From AC-32 sp963788215 (GTDB taxonomy: Bacteria > Actinomycetota > Thermoleophilia > Gaiellales > Gaiellaceae), in assembly GCA_963788215.1 (NCBI GenBank), contig CAWBFX010000010.1, positions 186,001 to 250,000 of the forward strand: DNA of 64,000 nucleotides, given 5' to 3'. Shown here one piece after another: positions 1 through 7,599 of this stretch. Position 1 is the stretch's first letter; each line of letters opens with the position of its first letter. Position numbers and translations under genes: made by a program. The notes beneath the pieces were generated by a model that ran no database searches, was not told the origin of the DNA, and saw nothing but the letters and a program-made list of their open reading frames with translations.

Positions 1-347
1 TCCGCCTCGCCGGTGATCGGCGTCAGCCCCTGCGCCTCGAGGCCGGCGACCCACTGCGGTTGCGGCCGCTTCAGCGAGTCCTTCCAGTCGCGCACGCGGC
101 CGAGGTCCACCCGCACCGGCCCCGCGTCCACGCCGATCCGCTTTCCGAGCGCATCGATGTCGTGCGCGAGCTCGGCCGCGACGAGGTAGGCCTTCGTCGG
201 CGCGCAGGCGACGTTGGGGCAGCTGCCGCCCCAGCGCTCACGCTCGATCAGCGCGACGTTCGCGTCGTGCTCGCGGGCGGCCTTGCCCGCGGCGTCCCGG
301 GCGGCGGAGCCGCCGCCGATGACGATCAGGTCGAAGCGCTCGCTCAT
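1..347 (-). CDS. FAD-dependent pyridine nucleotide-disulfide oxidoreductase, N-terminal part (cut by window edge)
   Basis: The reverse strand encodes the first ~115 residues of a class I flavoprotein disulfide reductase, the family of dihydrolipoamide dehydrogenase, mercuric reductase and mycothione reductase. The start is the ATG at 347. A dinucleotide-binding motif (IGGGSA, residues 10-15) follows the first beta strand. The redox-active pair is in GGSCPNVACAPTK (Cys43 and Cys48), with the usual CxxxxC spacing but the unusual sequence CPNVAC in place of the common CLNVGC. The rest of the gene lies outside the window, so the substrate cannot be named. It is divergent from the sigma factor gene at 390. 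Confidence 0.85.
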   Translation of the reverse strand, partial: MSERFDLIVIGGGSAARDAAGKAAREHDANVALIERERWGGSCPNVACAPTKAYLVAAELAHDIDALGKRIGVDAGPVRVDLGRVRDWKDSLKRPQPQWVAGLEAQGLTPITGEA

Positions 348-389
348 GGGTGGTCGTCTCTCCTTTCGGGCCTCCGTTACAGTCGCCAC

Positions 390-1025
390 GTGGTCGAGAC
401 CGCGGGCGAGGAGCAGCTGGTCGCTGCGCTGCGGGCGGGTGACGAGGAGGCGTTTCGTGCGCTCGTCCGCGAGTATCACCCGTCGCTCGTGCGGGTGGCG
501 CGGATCTACGTGCCCACGCAGGCAGCCGCCGAAGACGTCGCGGCCGAGACCTGGCTCGGAGTGCTCAAGGGCCTCGACCGGTTCGAGGGCCGATCGTCGC
601 TTCGCACGTGGATCTTCCGGATCCTGACCAACATCGCCAAGACCCGCGCCGTGCGCGACGGTCGCACGCTGCCGTTCTCCGCGCTTCAGGAGCCCGGCCG
701 CGTGCCCGAGCCCGCAGTGGATGCGGATCGTTTCCTCGACCCGGAGCATCCGCGCTGGCCGGGGCACTGGGCAGTCAAGCCGGCGCCCTGGCCGGAGGAC
801 GCGCTCGAGGCAGCCGAGACGCGCCGCGTGATCGCGGATGCCATCGAGGCGCTCCCGGCGACGCAGCGGACGGTCATCTCGCTCCGCGACGTCGAAGGCT
901 GGTCGAGCGACGAGGTCCGTAACGCACTCGACCTGAGCGAGACCAATCAACGAGTGCTACTGCACCGCGCCCGCTCGAAGGTACGAGCGGCGCTCGAGGA
1001 GTATCTGAGCGAGGACGGCACGTGA
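390..1025 (+). CDS. ECF-type RNA polymerase sigma factor
   Basis: This is a 211-residue sigma-70 family protein of the extracytoplasmic function group. It should direct RNA polymerase to a small stress regulon. Region 2 covers roughly residues 20-85 (YHPSLVRVARIYV, then the RTWIFRILTNIAKTRAV region) and region 4 roughly 150-205, with a helix-turn-helix ending in NQRVLLHRARSKVR. The reading frame is open upstream to position 60, but that part overlaps the divergent oxidoreductase gene. The GTG at 390 fits the family's N-terminus best. The stop overlaps the start of the zinc anti-sigma gene by 4 bases, so the two are translationally coupled and likely form a regulator pair. Confidence 0.85.
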   Translation: MVETAGEEQLVAALRAGDEEAFRALVREYHPSLVRVARIYVPTQAAAEDVAAETWLGVLKGLDRFEGRSSLRTWIFRILTNIAKTRAVRDGRTLPFSALQEPGRVPEPAVDADRFLDPEHPRWPGHWAVKPAPWPEDALEAAETRRVIADAIEALPATQRTVISLRDVEGWSSDEVRNALDLSETNQRVLLHRARSKVRAALEEYLSEDGT

Positions 1026-1273
1026 GCCAACAAGTCGAACAACTGAGCTGCCAGGAATTCGTCGAGCTCGTCACCGATTACCTCGAGGGCGCGCTCCCCG
1101 AGGAGGAGCGTCTGCGCTTCGAGGAGCACATCTCCCGCTGTGACGGCTGTACGGCCTACCTGGAGCAGATTCGCCAGACGGTCACGGTCGCCGGCCGGCT
1201 CACCGAGGACGCGCTCTCCCCGGACGCCGAGCGCGCGCTGCTGGGCGCATTTCGCGGCTGGCATAGCGGCTGA
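1022..1273 (+). CDS. Zinc-finger (zf-HC2) anti-sigma factor
   Basis: This 83-residue protein is the cognate anti-sigma factor of the upstream ECF sigma factor. It has the ZAS/zf-HC2 signature: a cysteine near residue 10 (LSCQEF), then H-x3-C-x2-C in EEHISRCDGC near residues 37-44, and an acidic linker helix. Members of the family bind the sigma factor in the cytoplasm and may release it on thiol oxidation. There is no membrane segment, so it is soluble. The GTG start lies inside the sigma factor stop (GTGA overlap), which suggests equimolar production of the two proteins. Confidence 0.85.
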   Translation: MSQQVEQLSCQEFVELVTDYLEGALPEEERLRFEEHISRCDGCTAYLEQIRQTVTVAGRLTEDALSPDAERALLGAFRGWHSG

Positions 1274-1281
1274 TCCCTCGT

Positions 1282-1791
1282 TTGCGGGCAGGAGACCCGC
1301 TTCGTACGGCCGAACCTCTTGGAGTGCGCCGCCGCTCGTACGACGTCGTCATCGCGCTGCTCGTGGTCGCGAACATGGCCTTCGCGGCCTACGCCGCCCT
1401 GCTCTGGACCGGGCATCTCGGCGACGACGCCGTCTCGCAGGCGTCTGCCTCGCCGCCCGCGCCGGCGCCGGTCGCACCACCACCGCCACCGGCGCCGCCT
1501 CCTCCGGCTCCGCCGCCTGTCGTGAAGCCCGTCGCAAGCCACGCGGTCGCCGTCAAGCGGCTCGTGCTCGTGACGATCACGGCCAGCCGCGGCAGCTGCT
1601 GGATGTCCGCCCACCGTGCGTCGGCGGCGGGGCCGCTGCTCGCCGAGAGGACGCTCCTCGAGGGCGACAGCGTTTCCCTGCGCGCCCGGCGGATCTGGCT
1701 CGAGCTCGGCGCTGCCGGCAACGTGGACGTCTCGGTCAACGGCCGGCCCCGGACCGTCTCGTCCGGGACGACCGAGCTCGTCCTCGGCTGA
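1282..1791 (+). CDS. Membrane-anchored protein with proline-rich linker and RodZ C-terminal-like (DUF4115) domain
   Basis: The protein has one transmembrane segment (about residues 21-42, VVIALLVVANMAFAAYAALL), a proline-rich linker at about 55-80, and a C-terminal beta domain of about 70 residues resembling the DUF4115 domain at the periplasmic end of RodZ. It is likely a single-pass protein with its C-terminal domain outside the membrane. The frame opens at TTG 1282. GTG 1324 is an alternative start just before the membrane segment, and neither has a convincing Shine-Dalgarno. It follows the sigma/anti-sigma pair by 8 bases, so co-transcription is likely. Its exact function is unknown. Confidence 0.6.
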   Translation: MRAGDPLRTAEPLGVRRRSYDVVIALLVVANMAFAAYAALLWTGHLGDDAVSQASASPPAPAPVAPPPPPAPPPPAPPPVVKPVASHAVAVKRLVLVTITASRGSCWMSAHRASAAGPLLAERTLLEGDSVSLRARRIWLELGAAGNVDVSVNGRPRTVSSGTTELVLG

Positions 1792-1839
1792 CCGTATCCA
1801 TTTGAGCTCGTAGCGCGTTTCCTTCCCGGAGGTGCCTCC

Positions 1840-2862
1840 ATGCGGCAACGCTTGCTTCTGTTCGCGCTGACCGGTCTCGCCGGTCTGGCAGCGGGAATCG
1901 CCTACGACAACCCAGCGCGCGGCGACCTGATCTCGTCGCTGACGCTGCCCACGATCACGGTGCCGACCACGGTTCCGCCGCTCCCTCCGCCGCCGCCGCT
2001 GCCTCCGCCACCCCCGCTGCCGCCGCTTCCTCCGCCGCCACCGCTCCCTCCGCCACCGCCGCTCCCTCCGCCACCGCCGCTTCCGCCCGGGGCACCACCG
2101 CCACCCGTGACCGTGCCTGGCGTCCCGCCGCCGGCGCCTCCCGGTGGAGGGGGAGCCGGCCAGAGCGGCGGCCAGACGCCTCCTTCCGGGAGCGCGGGCT
2201 CGCTGGCGACGCAGAACGCCCAGGCGCGGCGGGTGAAGGCCTCGCGGACCCGTTTCTCGACCAGGGGCCGCAGGCGCGGGACGACGATCAACTTCCGCCT
2301 GGCGCGTCCGGGACAGGTGGAGCTGGTGGTGATCGGGCCGAGCCCGAACTGCGAGGTCGCCGGGCGAAAGCGCGTCCATGGCCAGGCGGGTCAGAACCGG
2401 GTGCGGTTCACCGGACGCGTGCACGGCCGCCCGCTCGGCCCGGGCCGCTACGCGATCGACGTCGTCACGATTCGAGGAGGGAAGCGGAAGCGAATCGGCA
2501 GGATCGCCGTCGAGGTTGTTCAGCCGGGCCATCGGGTGACGCGGCGCGAGCAGTCCGCTCCCGTGACGATCGCATGCAACGGGGCCGAAGCTGCGGCCGG
2601 CCCCCAGCTGCCCGCGGTGACGATCAGCACGAAGGCACCGCCCTCCGCGTTCGGCGTCGAGGGCGCGACCGCGCAACGCTCGGCTCCCAGGAAATCCTCG
2701 AGCCCGGGCATCCTCCGCCCGCCCCGGCTGCTGCCCTTCGGCGGCGACGGCGGCTCACGTCTCTCCTGGGTCTTCCTCGGCCTGACGGCGGCCCTGGCGC
2801 TGGCGATCGCGGTCTACGTGCTGCGCAACCTGCGCGGTCCGGGTCACCCGACCGGCGGGTAG
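1840..2862 (+). CDS. Secreted or membrane protein with long proline repeat, beta-sandwich domain and C-terminal membrane helix
   Basis: This 340-residue protein begins with a signal peptide (MRQRLLLFALTGLAGLAAGIA). A low-complexity segment of PLPPPP units follows at about residues 45-90. About residues 140-225 form a basic beta-rich domain resembling the FlgD/Ig-like fold that ends in RIAVEVV. The C-terminus carries a single hydrophobic helix (WVFLGLTAALALAIAVYVLR) and a short tail. This layout suggests a wall-spanning protein anchored at its C-terminus. The ATG at 1840 is preceded by a good Shine-Dalgarno, GGAGGTG at 1828-1834. I do not recognise a named family, and its role is unknown. Confidence 0.65.
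   Translation: MRQRLLLFALTGLAGLAAGIAYDNPARGDLISSLTLPTITVPTTVPPLPPPPPLPPPPPLPPLPPPPPLPPPPPLPPPPPLPPGAPPPPVTVPGVPPPAPPGGGGAGQSGGQTPPSGSAGSLATQNAQARRVKASRTRFSTRGRRRGTTINFRLARPGQVELVVIGPSPNCEVAGRKRVHGQAGQNRVRFTGRVHGRPLGPGRYAIDVVTIRGGKRKRIGRIAVEVVQPGHRVTRREQSAPVTIACNGAEAAAGPQLPAVTISTKAPPSAFGVEGATAQRSAPRKSSSPGILRPPRLLPFGGDGGSRLSWVFLGLTAALALAIAVYVLRNLRGPGHPTGG
1972..2092 (+). repeat. Tandem proline-codon repeat
   Basis: An imperfect tandem array built on an 18-base unit (CCGCTCCCTCCGCCACCG) encodes PLPPPP hexapeptides inside the gene at 1840-2862. On the opposite strand it gives a poly-glycine open frame that is almost certainly not translated. The array could change length by replication slippage and so vary between strains. 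Confidence 0.8.
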
Positions 2863-2874
2863 CGTTACCCGCGT

Positions 2875-3978
2875 TTGATCGAGCAGCACTTCGGCGAGAG
2901 CACCCCCTGGTCGCTCGGCCTCGAGGAGGAGGTGATGATCCTCGACGGCGAGACGCTCGCTCTGACCCCCGGCGTCGAGCCCCTCGTCTCGTGGGCCGAG
3001 GGGCGGGAGCTGTCCGGAGTGCTCAAGATGGAGCTGCTCGCCTCGATGGTCGAGCTGGCAACCGACGTTCGCGCGTCGGCCGCAGAAGCGCTCGAGTCCG
3101 TCGTCGCGCTGCGGGCCTGCGCGGCGGAGGGCGCTCGCGAGAGCGGGCTCGCCCTCGCGGCCGCGGGGACGCACGCCTTCAGCCTCCCGACCGCGCAGCA
3201 GATCGCGCCCGACCCGCGCTACCTCGAGTTCGTCCAGTACGCGGGCGTCTCGGCGAGGCGCCAGGCGGTCTGCGGGCTGCACGTCCACGTGGGGATGCCC
3301 GGGCCGGACGAGTGCATGGCCGCTCTCGAGGGCGTGCTCGCCTGGCTCCCCGTCGTGCTCGCGCTGTCGGCCAATTCGCCCTTCCTCGCCGGCGACGAGA
3401 CGGGCTTGTGCTCGAGCCGTGCCGAAGTACTCGCCCAGCTGCCGCGCGCGTCGGCGCCTCCGGTCTTCGACTCGTACGCCGAGTGGGAGGCGTTCGTCGA
3501 GCGGTTCGTGCGTATCGGTCTCGCTGACGGATACACGCGCTTCTGGTGGGACATCCGGCCGCACCCGCGCTTCGGGACGCTCGAGATCCGCGCGCCCGAC
3601 CAGCCCACCGCCGTCGCGCTGACCGGCGCCTTCGCGGCGCTGCTGCAGGCGCTCTGCGCGACCGTCGTCGAAGGCCCCCCTCCGCGCCCGGCTCAGCGCG
3701 GTGACTACGCGCAGAATCGCTGGGCTGCCCTTCGGTTCGGCCCGCGCGCCGAGCTGATCCACCCGGACGGCGAGCGGACCGCAACTGCCTCCGAGCTCGC
3801 CGCCGAGCTCCTGGAGCTGGTCGCGCCGGCCGCCCGTGAGCTCGGGAGCACGAAGCTGCTCGAGGCGCTCGACCCGTCGCGCTGCGAGGGCGACCGGCAG
3901 CTCGAGGTGGCGCGCTCGCGGGGCCTCGAGGGAGTCGTCGCAGACGTCGCCGAGCGGACGCTAGGATCGCTGCCGTGA
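2875..3978 (+). CDS. GCS2-family carboxylate-amine ligase (putative glutamate--cysteine ligase 2, YbdK type)
   Basis: This 367-residue protein belongs to the GCS2 family, ATP-dependent ligases that join the gamma-carboxyl of glutamate to an amino group. N-terminal motifs include LGLEEEVMIL (about residues 14-23) with the acidic metal ligands. Later come VCGLHVHVGMP (about 135-145) and the core around FWWDIRPHPRFGTLEIRAPDQ. Family members make gamma-glutamylcysteine only weakly, so the true substrate is open. The start is TTG 2875, 12 bases after the preceding gene. The stop overlaps the next gene's GTG by 4 bases, coupling the ligase to a small metal-binding protein. Confidence 0.85.
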   Translation: MIEQHFGESTPWSLGLEEEVMILDGETLALTPGVEPLVSWAEGRELSGVLKMELLASMVELATDVRASAAEALESVVALRACAAEGARESGLALAAAGTHAFSLPTAQQIAPDPRYLEFVQYAGVSARRQAVCGLHVHVGMPGPDECMAALEGVLAWLPVVLALSANSPFLAGDETGLCSSRAEVLAQLPRASAPPVFDSYAEWEAFVERFVRIGLADGYTRFWWDIRPHPRFGTLEIRAPDQPTAVALTGAFAALLQALCATVVEGPPPRPAQRGDYAQNRWAALRFGPRAELIHPDGERTATASELAAELLELVAPAARELGSTKLLEALDPSRCEGDRQLEVARSRGLEGVVADVAERTLGSLP

Positions 3979-4190
3979 CCCGCTCCGAGACGATTCACGT
4001 CAGCGGCATCCGCTGCGAGCGCTGCGTCATGCGCCTGGGCGGCGCGCTGCAGGGCCACGACGGCCTCGAGCAGGCGATCGCGAACCTGATGGGCCAGGTA
4101 CAGCTGACGTGGGACGAGGAGAAGACGAGCCGCGAGGCGATCCTCGCGGACCTGTCCCGCGCCGGGTTCCGCGAGGTCCAGCCGGTTTAG
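3975..4190 (+). CDS. Heavy-metal-associated (HMA) domain protein
   Basis: This 71-residue protein is a single ferredoxin-like HMA domain, as in copper chaperones of the CopZ/Atx1 type. The metal motif is degenerate: GIRCERC gives C-x2-C at about residues 14-17, where classical chaperones have MxCxxC. It could bind Cu(I), Zn or another soft metal, or act in thiol exchange. The GTG start is embedded in the stop of the GCS2 ligase gene. The 3' end shares 4 bases with the convergent PRC-barrel gene. Confidence 0.8.
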   Translation: MTRSETIHVSGIRCERCVMRLGGALQGHDGLEQAIANLMGQVQLTWDEEKTSREAILADLSRAGFREVQPV

Positions 4191-4663
4191 GGCGTTCGGC
4201 GCGGCGGCGAGGCGTTCGAGGCGTCCGTGTCGGGCGGGATCAGAGGCTTGCCCTGCAAGCCGGGCTCCTCGACTCCCTCGCGGATTCGGACGCGCTGCTG
4301 CGCCGTCGGCTCCATGCCTGCACGAACCTGGTCGTCCTCCGCCGTGCGGGCCGGGTCGTCGGGCCGCAGCTCTCCGTAGCCAAGCGTCTCCGGCGCCGGA
4401 TCGCCCGCGGCGAGCCCGTAGTGCTGCGCGACGGCCTGCTCGTCGACTTCGCCGTTCTCGAGCTTCGGCGAGTTGTCGACTACCTCCTCGCTCACAGTCA
4501 GCCGCACGACCTGCTCGGCGCCGTCCTCCTCCGCGAAGACCTTCGGGATCGCGTGGCGGGTCTTGCGGAGGAGCCCCCGCTCGACGATCAGATTGTCGCC
4601 CTTGACGTCGACGACGCTGCCGAGCTTGTGCTCGTCGCTGGTGATGACTTCGTAGCCTTCCAT
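4187..4663 (-). CDS. PRC-barrel domain protein
   Basis: This 158-residue protein, starting at ATG 4663, opens with a PRC-barrel-like beta domain (EGYEVITSDEHKLGSVVDV, about residues 2-20, to about 75). The remainder is acidic and poorly structured. PRC-barrel proteins bind RNA, photosystem components or membranes in different contexts, and in actinobacteria many are of unknown function. The frame is open upstream to 4741, but that part would cover the SigR-type promoter of the divergent sigma gene, so the internal ATG is preferred. Confidence 0.7.
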   Translation of the reverse strand: MEGYEVITSDEHKLGSVVDVKGDNLIVERGLLRKTRHAIPKVFAEEDGAEQVVRLTVSEEVVDNSPKLENGEVDEQAVAQHYGLAAGDPAPETLGYGELRPDDPARTAEDDQVRAGMEPTAQQRVRIREGVEEPGLQGKPLIPPDTDASNASPPRRTP

Positions 4664-4704
4664 AGGCGTGGGGTACCCGATCCCCGCCCGCGCTAACCGG
4701 AGGG

Positions 4705-4730
4705 GGAATGCGCGCCGAGCGAGGGTCGTT
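4705..4730 (+). promoter_or_regulatory. SigR-type promoter (GGAAT-N18-GTT) of the sigma/anti-sigma operon
   Basis: GGAAT at 4705-4709 is followed after exactly 18 bases by GTT at 4728-4730. This matches the SigR consensus of Streptomyces. It lies 31 bases upstream of the sigma gene's ATG at 4762. The downstream gene pair looks like SigR/RsrA, so this is a candidate autoregulatory promoter. Confidence 0.75.
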
Positions 4731-4761
4731 TCAGAAAGCATCGTCAGCTAGGGTGGCCGCG

Positions 4762-5346
4762 ATGAGCGACCCACCCGAAGTGGACGCGAGGCGGCTGGCC
4801 GAGGAGGCTCGCGACCGCGTGCGCTTCGAGGAGGAGGCGCTCGATCTGGCCGACCAGGTGTACCGTGTCGCAAGGAGGCTCGTGTCCACGCGCGAAGAAG
4901 CCGAGGACTTGATGCAGGAGACGTATGCGAGGGCGTTCCGCTCGTGGCGCTCCTTCCAGCCTGGCACCAACATGCGCGCCTGGCTCCTCCGGATCCTGAC
5001 CAACCTGAACATCGACCGCGGCCGGCGCGTCCAGCGGGCGCCTGACACCCAGCCGCTCGAGGAAGGCGACTACTTCCTCTACAACAAGCTCGAGGAGGAC
5101 GGGGGCTCGGCCGAGGGCCGCGTCGACGACCGGCTCTCGCAGGACGACGCGGTCGCCGCCCTCTCGGCGGTGCCGCACGACTTCCGCGACGTGATCGTCC
5201 TGGTGGACATCGGCGACTTCAGCTACGCCGACGCGGCGCAGATCCTCGAGATCCCGATCGGAACCGTGATGTCGCGCTTGCACCGCGGCCGCCGGATCCT
5301 CAAGCGCGAGCTCGCGGATCGCGCCGTCGGGAGCGCAGTTTCATGA
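4762..5346 (+). CDS. sigR: SigR/SigH-like ECF sigma factor
   Basis: This 194-residue ECF sigma factor resembles the thiol-oxidative-stress sigma factors SigR (Streptomyces) and SigH (mycobacteria). Region 2 includes EEAEDLMQETYARAFRSW followed by MRAWLLRILTNLNID, and region 4 includes DAAQILEIPIGTVMSRLHRGR near residues 155-175. ATG 4762 was chosen because the upstream open frame (to 4708) would run through the promoter. The stop overlaps the following RsrA-like gene. An upstream GGAAT-N18-GTT element predicts positive autoregulation. By analogy, its regulon would include thioredoxin and low-molecular-weight thiol genes. Confidence 0.87.
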   Translation: MSDPPEVDARRLAEEARDRVRFEEEALDLADQVYRVARRLVSTREEAEDLMQETYARAFRSWRSFQPGTNMRAWLLRILTNLNIDRGRRVQRAPDTQPLEEGDYFLYNKLEEDGGSAEGRVDDRLSQDDAVAALSAVPHDFRDVIVLVDIGDFSYADAAQILEIPIGTVMSRLHRGRRILKRELADRAVGSAVS

Positions 5347-5573
5347 GCTGGGACGACTGCGAGAAGTGCGAGGAGCTCCTGCAGCCGTACCTCGACCGCG
5401 TGCTGAGCGACGCGGAGCGGGCCGAGGCGGAGCGGCACCTGGAGGGCTGCAGCTATTGCCGCAAGCGGTACGTCTTCGAGGAGCAGATCCGGCAGTTCGT
5501 CCGCCAGTCGGTCGCCGAAGAGATGCCGCCCGAGCTCAAGCAGAAGCTCGCGGCGCTGCGGACGCCTCTCTAG
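5343..5573 (+). CDS. rsrA: RsrA-like redox-sensing zinc anti-sigma factor
   Basis: This 76-residue protein resembles RsrA, the anti-sigma factor that holds SigR inactive until its zinc-bound cysteines are oxidised. Two cysteines near the N-terminus (DDCEKCEE) are followed by the zinc motif H-x3-C-x2-C in RHLEGCSYCRKRY (about residues 32-41). No membrane segment is present, so it is cytoplasmic. The ATG at 5343 overlaps the sigma factor stop by 4 bases (ATGA), the usual coupling of sigma and anti-sigma genes. Confidence 0.85.
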   Translation: MSWDDCEKCEELLQPYLDRVLSDAERAEAERHLEGCSYCRKRYVFEEQIRQFVRQSVAEEMPPELKQKLAALRTPL

Positions 5574-5580
5574 CTTCGCG

Positions 5581-6264
5581 TCAACAGGCCGGGCTGGGCG
5601 GGCCTGTGATCACGACCAGCCGCCGCGCGTCGCGGCCCCCGGGCAGCGGGCTGATGGTGCCGCAGCCGAGCTGGGACACGAGCCGGCGGGCGAGTGCCTC
5701 TCCGCCGGGCTCGAAGTAGATGACCGTCTGCTTGTAGCCGAAGCGGTTCGCCTTCGTGACGTGCCCGATGCGATAGCCGAACGACCCGACGTGCGTCGCG
5801 ACCTGGCGCGTGTAGTTGATGTCGCCGCTGCCGTTGAGGACGTCGACGCTGATCTTCCAGGGAGCCGGGAGCAGCGCGGCCGCCTTGCTCGCCTGCGTCG
5901 ACCCGTTCCCGAAGCCGACGAACATCGCGCTGAGGAGCATCGCGACGAGGGCGGCGGCGGCTGCCGCTGCGAGCCAGCGCCCGAGCCGGCGCGGCGGGGG
6001 CGGCTCGACGGGGAGGCCCGCCAGGCGCCGGGCCTCGCGGTGGTCGATCCCGAGCGAGGTCGCGTATCGAAGAAGCGCGAGGACGGCGGCCTCGCTGGTC
6101 GGGAAGCGGTAGAGGCGACCCTCCTCGAGCCACTCGACCTGGTCCGGCCAGAGCGCGGCGCGCTTGGCGGCTTCCTCGACCGTCAGCTTCCGCTGCAGGC
6201 GGAGCCCGGCCAGCACGGACGGCTTGTCGGCAGGAGAGGGATCTAGGGGTCTCGCAAGCTCCAC
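5581..6264 (-). CDS. Membrane protein with RodZ-like HTH domain and LytR C-terminal (LytR_C) domain
   Basis: The 227-residue protein combines three parts. The first is an N-terminal helix-turn-helix of RodZ/HTH_25 type (about residues 15-85, LRLQRKLTVEEAAKRAALWP). The second is a single membrane helix after a PPPPRR stretch (about 97-117). The third is an extracellular LytR_C domain starting near ISVDVLNGSG (about 138-215). LytR_C domains usually follow cell-wall ligase domains or stand alone on membrane proteins. The HTH combination suggests a cytoskeleton or wall-linked adaptor rather than a transcription factor, but this is inference. The gene is convergent with rsrA, separated by 7 bases. 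Confidence 0.7.
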   Translation of the reverse strand: MELARPLDPSPADKPSVLAGLRLQRKLTVEEAAKRAALWPDQVEWLEEGRLYRFPTSEAAVLALLRYATSLGIDHREARRLAGLPVEPPPPRRLGRWLAAAAAAALVAMLLSAMFVGFGNGSTQASKAAALLPAPWKISVDVLNGSGDINYTRQVATHVGSFGYRIGHVTKANRFGYKQTVIYFEPGGEALARRLVSQLGCGTISPLPGGRDARRLVVITGPPSPAC

Positions 6265-6268
6265 AGCG

Positions 6269-6760
6269 TCAGCTCCAGGGGACTTGATCGGCGAAATCGA
6301 CGTCTCCTGGAGGTCCTAGATCGTCGCACGGAACGAGGACGGCGTCGAGGGTGCGGGCGCCCTCGTCCGGGATCCGGCTCCAGACGGCCCTCGCGAGCAG
6401 GACGGGGTGCAGCCTCGTGCCGCCGTACGTGGCCGCGACGACCGGCCCGGCGCCGGCCCGCCAGGTCGCGATCACGCGGTCGGCGGCCTCCGGCGAGAGG
6501 TTCGGCCCGTCGCCGAGGACGACCACCGCGGCATCGACATCCTCGCCGAGTGCGGCGAGCCCGCAGCGCAGTGAAGCGCCCGGGCCGCTCTCCCAGTCGC
6601 GACAGTGGACGGTCGGCGCGCTCGTCTCGATCTCGTGCGCGCCAAGGACGACGAGCACGCCGTCCACGGAGCTCTGCCGCACGCGCTCGAGCACCGGCTC
6701 GAGCAAGAGCTCCTGCTTCGGCGAGCCGAATCGCGTCGCCGCTCCAGCGGCGAGCACCAC
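6269..6760 (-). CDS. MobA/MocA-like nucleotidyltransferase (molybdopterin cytidylyl- or guanylyltransferase)
   Basis: This 163-residue protein begins with the nucleotide-binding signature VLAAGAATRFGSPKQ of the MobA-like transferase family. An acidic metal-binding site VVLGDGP follows near residue 80. In MocA-type enzymes a CMP is added to the molybdenum cofactor for hydroxylases of the xanthine dehydrogenase family. This gene is the last of the molybdenum hydroxylase operon, so cofactor maturation for that enzyme is the likely role. Tandem GTG codons at 6760 give the start; the frame is also open upstream into the FAD-subunit gene. At 163 residues it is slightly shorter than usual. Confidence 0.75.
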   Translation of the reverse strand: MVLAAGAATRFGSPKQELLLEPVLERVRQSSVDGVLVVLGAHEIETSAPTVHCRDWESGPGASLRCGLAALGEDVDAAVVVLGDGPNLSPEAADRVIATWRAGAGPVVAATYGGTRLHPVLLARAVWSRIPDEGARTLDAVLVPCDDLGPPGDVDFADQVPWS

Positions 6761-6776
6761 CGCCCAGACGGGCTCG

Positions 6777-7599
6777 CTAGCCGACAGCTTCGAGCGCGCG
6801 GCGGATCAGCGGGCGGGCGAGCTCGACCTTGTACGCCGTGCCGGGAAGGGGCGTCGCGGACTCCAGCGCGGCCGGCGAGTCGAGCGCCCAGGGGATCGGC
6901 GCCACGCCGGCCAGCGCGAGGCGGACGCCGTCGGCGGAGCGAGCCGCGGCCACGCCCACGAGCGGGAACGCCCAGCGGGCCCGGTCCATGGCCTTCAGGT
7001 ACGTGCTCGCCTCGGGCCGCGGAACCTCGAGCTCGAGGATCAGCTCTCCCGGCGCGAGCGTCGTCGTGCTGCGGTCGTCCTCGGTCGGCAGGCGGTAGAG
7101 CTCGCCCAGCGCCAGCTCGCGCCGGTCTGTCCGCAGCCGCGCGCCGAGCGCCAGGAGCGCCGCCGCCGGATCCGACGGATGCGCCGAGGCGCAGCGCTCG
7201 TTGCCGAAGATCGCGTGCTCGCGGTGCTCGCCCTGGCGCGCGTGGCAGACGTCCCCGCCGTGCAGGAAGCACGGGTACTTCAGCCGCCAGTACCAGCAGC
7301 GGGTTGCCTGCAGCAGGTTCCCGCCGATCGTCCCCATCGAGCGAAGCTGCGGCGACGCGGCCAGCCGGCAGGCCTCTCGGAGGGCTTCGGGTATCTCGGG
7401 ATCGACCTCGAGCTCGGCCAGCGTCGTGCCGGCGCCGATGGTCGTGCCGCGCACCCCGCTTCGGCACGAGAGCGCGAATGTCGACCAGCGTCTCCGCCTC
7501 GACGAGCCCGTCGCGGAGAAGCGGCACGACCTCCGTCCCGCCGGCGAGCGGCAGCCCGCCGTCCAGCTCCTGGAGGCTAGACGGCTGCCGGAGCTGCAC
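6777..7599 (-). pseudogene. Molybdenum hydroxylase FAD-binding subunit, frameshifted
   Basis: This is the medium (FAD) subunit of a xanthine dehydrogenase/aldehyde oxidoreductase-type enzyme. Translation starts at GTG 7599 (PLAGGTEVVPLLRDG is the FAD-binding PxAGGT motif). The frame is lost near 7461, after VDIRALVP. From there the next frame continues with GVRGTTIGAGTTLAELE and IGGNLLQ down to the stop at 6777. One extra base restores full homology. Four cysteines between RCWYWRLKYPC and NERCASAHPSD match the extra [4Fe-4S] loop of the PaoB/YagS subtype. The 5' end overlaps the Mo-subunit gene by 23 bases. Either a recent frameshift or, more likely, an assembly error. Confidence 0.85.

Noticed and set aside
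1902..2291. Poly-glycine protein on the minus strand
   Set aside because: It is the complement of the proline-codon repeat and has no family features beyond glycine runs.
1156..2676. A 506-codon open frame on the minus strand antisense to the anti-sigma and proline-rich genes
   Set aside because: Its translation is an arginine-rich low-complexity sequence caused by high GC content. The + strand genes have signal peptides, domains and ribosome sites, so this is a shadow frame.
2875..3978. Whether the GCS2 protein is an EgtA or MshC-type enzyme of mycothiol or ergothioneine synthesis
   Set aside because: The fold motifs fit GCS2/YbdK generally. No neighbouring egt or msh genes are present to support a specific pathway.
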